A stretch of 19,420 bases of DNA from Lichenicola sp964248625 (GTDB taxonomy: Bacteria > Pseudomonadota > Alphaproteobacteria > Acetobacterales > Acetobacteraceae), in assembly GCA_964248625.1 (NCBI GenBank), contig CAXTZG010000076.1:1-19420 (forward strand). Direction: 5' to 3'. Position numbers and translations under genes: made by a program. How positions within the stretch are numbered: position 1 is the first letter of the stretch; the number at the start of each line of letters is the position of its first letter. Below the pieces are notes generated by a model. That model was not told the DNA's origin. It did no database searches and saw only the letters and a program-made list of their open reading frames with translations. Below, piece by piece: positions 14,221 to 19,420 of this stretch.

Positions 14221-15584
14221 GCGTCGGTTCCGGATGTGGGACGAGGCGGCGCCCGCCGGGTGCGGGCGGCGGCTGCATACCACAGCAGGGCCGCCAGGAA
14301 GCCGACATAGTAGCCGATGTCGGCGCCGCCCAGCAGCCGGGCGACCGGACCCGTATAAAGGTCGCTGCTCGAGAACAGCGCGACCGTCAGGCCCGTGGTG
14401 ACCAGGAAGATGGTGGCGCCCTGCGTCCAGCCCGACGGGTCGCGCCGGGATCGCTCGCCGGTCATGAACCAGTCGGCCAGCACGATGCCGATCCAGGGCG
14501 CGATCCAGTACAGGATGACGACCAGGTAGCTGGTGTAGAGCTCGGCGTAGCGGCCGGCGCCGGCGACCGCCAGGACGTAGCCGAGGATGGCGGTGACGAT
14601 CGCAGCCCACACCCGCGGCACCCGGAAGCCGGCCGAGATCAGGCTGTAGCTGGCGGTGTTGTCGTTGAGCGCGTTGCCGGTGATGGAGGACAGCGCGATC
14701 GCGGCCAGCACCAGCGGGCCGAGCAGCCCGGCGCCGTGCTGCAGGCTGCCGATGACCGCGGTGGGCGAGGCCTCACCGATGGCGCCCGCGGTCAGCAGGC
14801 CGAGCAGCTGGAACGGGATCGCCGAGCCGAGCAGGCCTGCCAGGGCCAGCAGCGCCACCCGTCCCGGCGGCGCGTCGGCAGGGAGGTAGCGGGTGTAGTC
14901 GGAGGAATACGAGGCCCAGGACAGGTTGAAGCTGGCCAGGATCGCGGTGGCCAGGACGAGGGTGGCGGCCGACGGCGGATGCGGTGCCGCGGGCACCGAC
15001 CCGGCCCGCTGCAGCACCAGCAGCCCGACCCCTGCCAGGACCACCAGCAGCAGGCCGCCCAGATATTTCTGCAGCGCCTGCACCGCATCGTGGCCGTAGA
15101 TGCCGGCCAGCATCTGGATTGCCGCCAGCACGCCGAGCGCCAGCCAGAACGGCAGAGCCGGTCCGGCCAGCGCCACGAAGGCGATCAGGGCCGCGGCGGC
15201 GGGCACGTTGTTCACCGCATCCCAGCCGACGCAGCAGATCCAGTTCAGCAACGCGGGCAGGCGCAGGCCGGCGCGGCCGAGGGCGTGACGGGAGGCCTCC
15301 ATCTGCGGCAGGCCGGTGACCGGGCCGATGGTGGCGGCCAGCGCCACCGGGACCGCCCCGATCAGGTTGCCGCTCAGGATGGCGAGCAGCCCCCAGCGGA
15401 AATCCAGCCCCAGATGCACCAGCAGCACCCCGGTGACCCAGCCGCCCGGGCCGAGGTTGGGCGAGAAGTGGCTCCAGAACACCCGGTCCATGCGCATGGT
15501 CTTGAGCGCGGCCGGCACCGGCTCCGACACGGCGCCGACGCCGGTGGCCTCCATCGCGGGGGTGAGCCGGATCCGTGCTGCCAT
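14217..15584 (-). CDS. NCS1-family purine/pyrimidine (cytosine) permease
   Basis: A 455-residue inner-membrane protein with about twelve hydrophobic helices. The N-terminal region carries NCS1-like features: FWSHFSPNLGPGGWVTG before helix one, a GNLIG segment in helix two, and LNWICCVGWDAVNN ahead of helix three. SYSSDYTRYLPAD in the middle is the typical substrate-region signature of the cytosine/purine permease branch. The family couples nucleobase, allantoin or hydantoin uptake to protons or sodium; which substrate applies here is not determinable. ATG 15584 is used. Met11 (15554) is a possible alternative, since the first ten residues are poorly family-like and neither site has a strong ribosome binding site. 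The gene is divergent from the OsmC gene across 134 bp and overlaps DUF3297 by 4 bp at its end. No nucleobase catabolic enzyme is adjacent. Confidence 0.86.
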   Translation of the reverse strand: MAARIRLTPAMEATGVGAVSEPVPAALKTMRMDRVFWSHFSPNLGPGGWVTGVLLVHLGLDFRWGLLAILSGNLIGAVPVALAATIGPVTGLPQMEASRHALGRAGLRLPALLNWICCVGWDAVNNVPAAAALIAFVALAGPALPFWLALGVLAAIQMLAGIYGHDAVQALQKYLGGLLLVVLAGVGLLVLQRAGSVPAAPHPPSAATLVLATAILASFNLSWASYSSDYTRYLPADAPPGRVALLALAGLLGSAIPFQLLGLLTAGAIGEASPTAVIGSLQHGAGLLGPLVLAAIALSSITGNALNDNTASYSLISAGFRVPRVWAAIVTAILGYVLAVAGAGRYAELYTSYLVVILYWIAPWIGIVLADWFMTGERSRRDPSGWTQGATIFLVTTGLTVALFSSSDLYTGPVARLLGGADIGYYVGFLAALLWYAAAARTRRAPPRPTSGTDA

Positions 15585-15718
15585 GCTGCGCCCCGCCGTC
15601 CGCCGGCATGCTGCCAGAGAAGGACCGGGATCGGCCAGCGCGGGCCCGGCGACGCTGCTGCGGATGAACAAGCGGCGGTCTGCGGCGTTGATCGCTGCAG
15701 CCAACAGGAGCGGAACGC

Positions 15719-16144
15719 ATGGACAAGTATGGATCGGCCGTCTGGGAAGGCGGCCTGAAGGACGGCAAAGGCCAGATCTCGACCGAGAGCGGCGTGCTGA
15801 GCGCGGCGCCGTACGGCTTTGCGATGCGCTTCGAAGGCAAGAAGGGCAGCAATCCGGAAGAGCTGATCGCCGCCGCCCATGCGAGCTGCTTTGCGATGGC
15901 GCTCTCGCTGATCCTGGGCGAGGCGGGCTTCACCGCGGACCACATGGACAGCAAGTCGGTGGTGACGCTCGACAAGGCCGGGGACGGCTTCGAGATCACC
16001 CAGTCGCATCTGACCCTGAGCGCCAAGATCCCCGGCATCGATCAGGCGACGTTCGAGGAGCTGACCGGCAAGGCGAAGGCCGGCTGCCCGGTGTCCAAGC
16101 TGCTGAAGGCCGAGATCACCCTCGACGCCACGCTGCTGTCCTGA
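15719..16144 (+). CDS. OsmC-family peroxiredoxin (hydroperoxide reductase)
   Basis: A 141-residue OsmC-fold protein. The redox pair is visible: Cys57 within EELIAAAHASCFAMAL and Cys123 in AGCPVSKLL, the spacing and context expected of the family, with Glu48 placed to help activate the peroxidatic cysteine. Members reduce organic hydroperoxides and protect the cytoplasm during oxidative or osmotic stress. The MDKYGSAVWEG start and length suit the OsmC subgroup better than Ohr. The ATG at 15719 is preceded by AGGAG with 8-nt spacing. The gene stands alone, divergent from the NCS1 permease and convergent with the SRPBCC gene, so it should have its own promoter in the 134 bp upstream, though no clear box is visible there. 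Confidence 0.93.
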   Translation: MDKYGSAVWEGGLKDGKGQISTESGVLSAAPYGFAMRFEGKKGSNPEELIAAAHASCFAMALSLILGEAGFTADHMDSKSVVTLDKAGDGFEITQSHLTLSAKIPGIDQATFEELTGKAKAGCPVSKLLKAEITLDATLLS

Positions 16145-16151
16145 CGAGGCC

Positions 16152-16188
16152 CCGGCGCGCCGGCGGCTTCGGCTCGTCGGTGCGCCGG
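16152..16188. terminator. Hairpin between convergent genes, possibly bidirectional
   Basis: CCGGCGC (16152-16158) pairs perfectly with GCGCCGG (16182-16188), flanked by a C-run on the left and a G-run a few bases to the right that could extend it. A competing stem GACGAG/CTCGTC (16143-16148 with 16173-16178) overlaps it. It lies between the OsmC stop and the SRPBCC stop. There is no T-tract, so termination is an inference from position. Confidence 0.35.
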
Positions 16189-16229
16189 AACGGGGATCGG
16201 AGCGGGCGTCCGGGCATGGCGGCCGCGGA

Positions 16230-17093
16230 TCAGCTCTCGGCCAGGCCCCTGAACCGTTCCAGCGCCGTATCGACCGTCAAGCGAACCGGGAGCGGCTGGA
16301 ACACCTGAACCAGCCTGCGCCCGAGCAGGCCGCCGGCGGGTCCGAAGCGCAGCGTCAGGATGACCTCCGTCTGGTCGGGCAGCGCTGCCGACGCGCTCCT
16401 GACCTCGACCTCGCCGCTGACGGGCAGGCCGGGTCCGACGCTCGTCCAGACGATGCGGTCGGGACGGGTCTCGGCCGTCATGTCCCAGCTCAGCGTGCCG
16501 GCCGGGGTGTCGCGGCCAAGCGGCAGGCGCACGGTCCAGCGCGTGCGTCCGTCCTGACCGGCATCGAGTTCGGCCAAAAACGCCATCACCTGAGCCAGCA
16601 CGGCGGGGTCACCCCATTTCGCCAGCAGAGCGGCCGGGCTTCCGCGCATCGTCATCGAGCGGCGGGCGGAAAACTCCGATGGCGAGCCCTGCCGCCCGCT
16701 CTGTGCCATGCGTCGGGCGGTGGCGACATCGACGGCCGCGATGCCGAGCACGGACATCAGGGTCAGCAACCGGCGTGCCTTGCGCGGCGAGCGGCCGAAG
16801 CCCTTCACCAGGCTCAGCATGTCGAGCGCGTCGCCGGCGACCCGGCCCCAGAGCCAGGGCGTCGGATCGCGTGCGTTCAGGATGCCGATGCCGGTGACGA
16901 TCTCGCGCACGCCGTAGACGCGCGCGACGCCGCGGCGCCTGCCGCCCGCCAGGCCGAAGAGCCGTCCCGGCCGGGCGAGCGCCACGGCGCCAAGGCCGAT
17001 GCCGAGCCAGCCGAGGGTCCTGGCGGTTCCTTCGGGCCCGAACCCGCCGGGATCGCGGCTCGATCTCGTTGCCCGGCCCGGCTGCTGCATCAT
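16230..17093 (-). CDS. Membrane-anchored SRPBCC (polyketide cyclase/dehydrase-like) protein
   Basis: A 287-residue two-part protein. Residues about 25-125 hold short hydrophobic stretches (28-48 and 110-125) around the recurrent motif RVYGVREIVTGIGIL (58-72) and PWLWGRVAGDALDMLSL (79-95), which I recognise from alphaproteobacterial proteins annotated as cyclase/dehydrase. Residues about 145-285 fit an SRPBCC/START-like ligand-binding domain, with alternating strands such as WTVRLPLG, LSWDMTAETRPDRIVW, GEVEVRSA and EVILTLRFGP and a long C-terminal helix. No ligand or reaction is known. Two tandem ATGs occur at 17093 and 17090, with GGAG 5 or 8 nt upstream respectively; ATG 17120 lacks such a site. 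It lies 47 bp downstream of a small ORF on the same strand and may be cotranscribed with it. Confidence 0.8.
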   Translation of the reverse strand: MMQQPGRATRSSRDPGGFGPEGTARTLGWLGIGLGAVALARPGRLFGLAGGRRRGVARVYGVREIVTGIGILNARDPTPWLWGRVAGDALDMLSLVKGFGRSPRKARRLLTLMSVLGIAAVDVATARRMAQSGRQGSPSEFSARRSMTMRGSPAALLAKWGDPAVLAQVMAFLAELDAGQDGRTRWTVRLPLGRDTPAGTLSWDMTAETRPDRIVWTSVGPGLPVSGEVEVRSASAALPDQTEVILTLRFGPAGGLLGRRLVQVFQPLPVRLTVDTALERFRGLAES

Positions 17094-17140
17094 CGGTTCT
17101 CCGGTGTCGGGCTGCCGCATGGTCCAGGGGGCGGGATGCG

Positions 17141-17284
17141 TCAGCCCGGAAGGCGGCTGTTGGCGGAGTTCCGCTTGAGCTTGTTGTCCTCCTGCCCGGG
17201 CTTGGTCTCGTGCTCGCTTTCCTTGTCGGTATGCTCCTGTCCGTCGCGCGGCGGCGGCGGCACCGGCAGCTCCTGGCTCTTCAT
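17141..17284 (-). CDS. Small hydrophilic protein, 47 residues, unknown function
   Basis: A 47-codon ORF starting at ATG 17284, preceded by AGGAG (17293-17297 on the plus strand) at 8-nt spacing, which is better than many genes here. The product begins MKSQELPVPPPPRDG and is then almost wholly charged or polar (Glu, Asp, Lys, Gln, Asn), ending NSRLPG. It has no Cys, no hydrophobic core and no membrane segment, so it is probably disordered. I do not recognise a family. It lies directly ahead of the SRPBCC gene (47-bp gap, same strand) and divergent from ahcY. The low content of Ala and of Arg-rich runs is unlike chance frames in this GC-rich DNA, which supports a real gene. It could still be a chance ORF in a leader. 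Confidence 0.5.
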   Translation of the reverse strand: MKSQELPVPPPPRDGQEHTDKESEHETKPGQEDNKLKRNSANSRLPG

Positions 17285-17323
17285 CGACGGCTCTCCTGGA
17301 TACACGACTGCAGATCGAACAAA

Positions 17324-17415
17324 GCGGGGCCGTTGCGGTTTCGCCCCTGCGGCGGGGGCGCGCGCAAACATCCGAGATTTCCGGAATCCGCCGCTGCGGG
17401 CTATATGCGCGCGCA
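17324..17415 (+). promoter_or_regulatory. Structured GC-rich leader region upstream of ahcY
   Basis: The 161 bp between the small ORF and ahcY contain GGGGC (17326-17330), GCCCC (17343-17347) and GGGGC (17355-17359). The middle segment can pair with either neighbour, giving mutually exclusive stems. GCGCGCGC at 17358-17365 can also pair with the copy at 17407-17414. I could not recognise the SAH riboswitch core or any other known aptamer by eye. Function is unknown, and in such GC-rich DNA some of this is expected by chance. Confidence 0.25.
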
Positions 17416-17445
17416 GATCGCAGCTTGCTTGCCCAAGGACAGACC

Positions 17446-18741
<1,296 letters not shown>

Positions 18742-18854
18742 GGGGCAGCCTGGTCACGTTTGGCGGCGGACACCGGCCCGACACAGCCATGCCTTTGTTT
18801 GGACCTGATCGACCCCATCTTCTAGGCACCAGCAAATCTGCCCGGGAGACGACA

Positions 18855-19196
18855 ATGCGCAGAACAGTCTTGGTTGCCGCCGCGGTGCTCGGCNNNNNNN
18901 NNNAGCCGGCCGAGGCCTATGGCTATGGCGGCTATCGTGGAGGCTACGGCTTCCATGGCGGCTACGGCTATCGCGGCGGCTATGGGTATCGCGGCTACGG
19001 CTATCGTGGCGGCTACGGCCTTGGCGGCGTCGGCCTCGGCGTCGGGTTGCTGGCCGGTGCTGCCGTGGGCGCGGCGATCGCGGCACCGTATGGCGGCTAC
19101 GGCTATCGCTACCCGGCTTATGGTTATGCCGTTCCGGCTTACGGCTATCCCGTGGCACCGCCGCCGGCCTATGGCTACGGCTATTACGGCTATTGA
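18855..19196 (+). CDS. Secreted Gly/Tyr-rich repeat protein, interrupted by an assembly gap
   Basis: About 113 residues if the N-run has its true length. The start ATG 18855 has GGGAG 6 nt upstream. Residues 1-13 (MRRTVLVAAAVLG) begin a signal peptide, four codons are lost in the gap, and AEA before Tyr22 looks like a signal peptidase I site. That the frame reopens exactly at this site suggests the gap length is right modulo three. The mature part is Gly/Tyr/Arg repeats (GGYGYR type, 22-55), a glycine-zipper-like hydrophobic segment (about 56-78, LGVGLLAGAAVGAAIAAP), then Tyr/Pro/Gly repeats to the end. Such low-complexity exported proteins are common in alphaproteobacteria and lack assigned function; surface, matrix or envelope association is only a guess. 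It follows ahcY by 113 bp and ends at a strong hairpin. Confidence 0.75.
   Translation: MRRTVLVAAAVLGXXXXPAEAYGYGGYRGGYGFHGGYGYRGGYGYRGYGYRGGYGLGGVGLGVGLLAGAAVGAAIAAPYGGYGYRYPAYGYAVPAYGYPVAPPPAYGYGYYGY
18894..18903. other. Assembly gap of 10 N
   Basis: Ten undetermined bases lie within the signal-peptide region of the Gly/Tyr-rich protein. The true length may differ. The flanks are repetitive GC-rich DNA on the right side, which is a plausible cause of a failed join. Confidence 0.99.
18918..19020 (+). repeat. Imperfect tandem repeats coding GGYGYR units
   Basis: Units of about 15-18 bp built on GGCTACGGCTATCG recur with small changes from 18918 to about 19020, encoding Gly-Tyr-Gly-Tyr-Arg-type peptides. 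Period variation (YGYR, YRGG, YGFHGG) fits slippage within a coding repeat. It is not a CRISPR array: there are no unique spacers and the frame stays open. Confidence 0.8.
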
Positions 19197-19203
19197 GACG
19201 GCA

Positions 19204-19235
19204 CTCCCCGTATGCCCTTCCGGGCATGCGGGGAG
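19204..19235 (+). terminator. Hairpin terminator after the Gly/Tyr-rich gene
   Basis: A 14-bp stem (19204-19217 with 19222-19235) with one G-T wobble and a TTCC loop begins 8 bp after the stop codon at 19194-19196. It is the most stable hairpin I see in any intergenic region here. It is followed by GCTTAATT rather than a long T-run; a TTTTT lies at 19258-19262. Probably an intrinsic terminator. Confidence 0.7.
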
Positions 19236-19330
19236 GCTTAATTGACGCAGCAGCAGCTTTTTAAGTTGTGTCTGGAAACTAGGTCTGACCACCGGCCTTG
19301 TCGGGCGTGTGACATGGACGGGAACACGAA

Positions 19331-19420
19331 ATGGACTCCGCGAGCTGGCTTTGGCTGACGACAATCATCATGCTGCTGGGGGGAATAGCGATCCTTCTTC
19401 TCGGCAAGCGCCGCACTAAA
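19331..19420 (+). CDS. N-terminus of a membrane protein, cut by window end; possible microbial rhodopsin
   Basis: Thirty codons are open to the last base of the window with no stop. The peptide begins MDSASWLWLTT, continues as one hydrophobic helix (IIMLLGGIAILLLG) and ends in a positive cluster GKRRTK. That is a short outside N-terminus, one transmembrane helix, then a cytoplasmic loop by the positive-inside rule. A short N-terminus with WLWL, a Met-x2-Gly in the helix and a basic loop is what I recall for helix A of bacterial light-driven-pump rhodopsins, so this is a candidate, but 30 residues without the retinal lysine cannot prove it; a generic single-helix protein is equally possible. 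GGGA lies 7-8 nt before the ATG. Eight of the 30 codons end in A or T (CTT three times, ACA, GGA, ATA, ACT, AAA), which is unusual beside its GC-rich neighbours and hints at transfer. Confidence 0.5.
   Translation, partial: MDSASWLWLTTIIMLLGGIAILLLGKRRTK

Noticed and set aside
13003..14310. A 435-codon plus-strand open frame across the SDR and DUF3297 genes
   Set aside because: It spans two well-supported minus-strand genes and the gap between them, and its product shows no recognisable domain.
15585..15718. An OxyR/OhrR-type operator upstream of the OsmC gene
   Set aside because: No dyad of the expected kind was found in the 134-bp divergent region; only short GC-rich matches occur.
17285..17445. 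A SAH riboswitch upstream of ahcY
   Set aside because: I looked for the conserved SAH aptamer core and could not find it by eye. Only generic GC-rich stems are present, so it is not claimed as a riboswitch.
18742..18854. A terminator for ahcY or promoter for the Gly/Tyr-rich gene
   Set aside because: No hairpin with a T-tract and no matching -35/-10 pair could be seen in these 113 bp.
18918..19190. A CRISPR-like or minisatellite array
   Set aside because: The repeats keep an open frame with signal-peptide context, have no unique spacers, and are explained by Gly/Tyr coding repeats.
19242..19270. A sigma-70-like promoter (TTGACG at 19242-19247) before the last gene
   Set aside because: The -35-like hexamer is good, but no acceptable -10 lies 16-18 bp downstream, so it is not listed as a promoter.

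Overview
The window looks like an ordinary chromosomal stretch of a high-GC alphaproteobacterium. By gene content (LigD in PE-ligase-polymerase order beside Ku, a DUF3297 protein, an NCS1 permease, a 649-residue AI-2E family transporter) I would guess Acetobacterales/Rhodospirillales, but no rRNA or other phylogenetic marker confirms this. A 10-N run at 18894-18903 shows that it comes from a draft assembly. I see no insertion sequence, integrase, tRNA, rRNA or CRISPR array.

Left part (1-4166): a lipoprotein lytic transglycosylase runs leftward off the window edge. Divergent from it is a two-gene polysaccharide-type ABC exporter (permease, then ATPase), followed by a convergent NAD(P)H-dependent oxidoreductase of the zinc-binding-ADH family. 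Middle-left (4168-9995): a glycogen-debranching-type glycoside hydrolase points left and shares a 115-bp divergent promoter region with a rightward NHEJ operon, in which the ligD stop and the ku start overlap by 8 bp.

Middle-right (10007-15584): all genes point left. They are a four-helix DUF4239 membrane protein, an AI-2E/PerM-family transporter with a soluble C-terminal domain, an SDR oxidoreductase, a DUF3297 protein and an NCS1 purine/pyrimidine permease. The permease stop and the DUF3297 start overlap as ATGA.

Right part (15719-19420): a rightward OsmC-family peroxidase; a leftward membrane-anchored SRPBCC protein preceded by a 47-codon hydrophilic ORF with a good ribosome binding site; rightward ahcY; a secreted Gly/Tyr-repeat protein interrupted by the assembly gap and followed by a strong hairpin terminator; and the first 30 codons of a membrane protein that runs off the right edge. 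That last start resembles the first helix of a microbial rhodopsin.

Most genes are recognisable families: DNA repair (LigD/Ku), peroxide defence (OsmC), the methylation cycle (AhcY), carbohydrate turnover and export, and transport. I do not see a clear undescribed multi-gene system. The items most worth following up are the truncated gene at the right edge, the 47-codon ORF, the C-terminal domain of the AI-2E protein, and the divergent promoter between the debranching enzyme and ligD.
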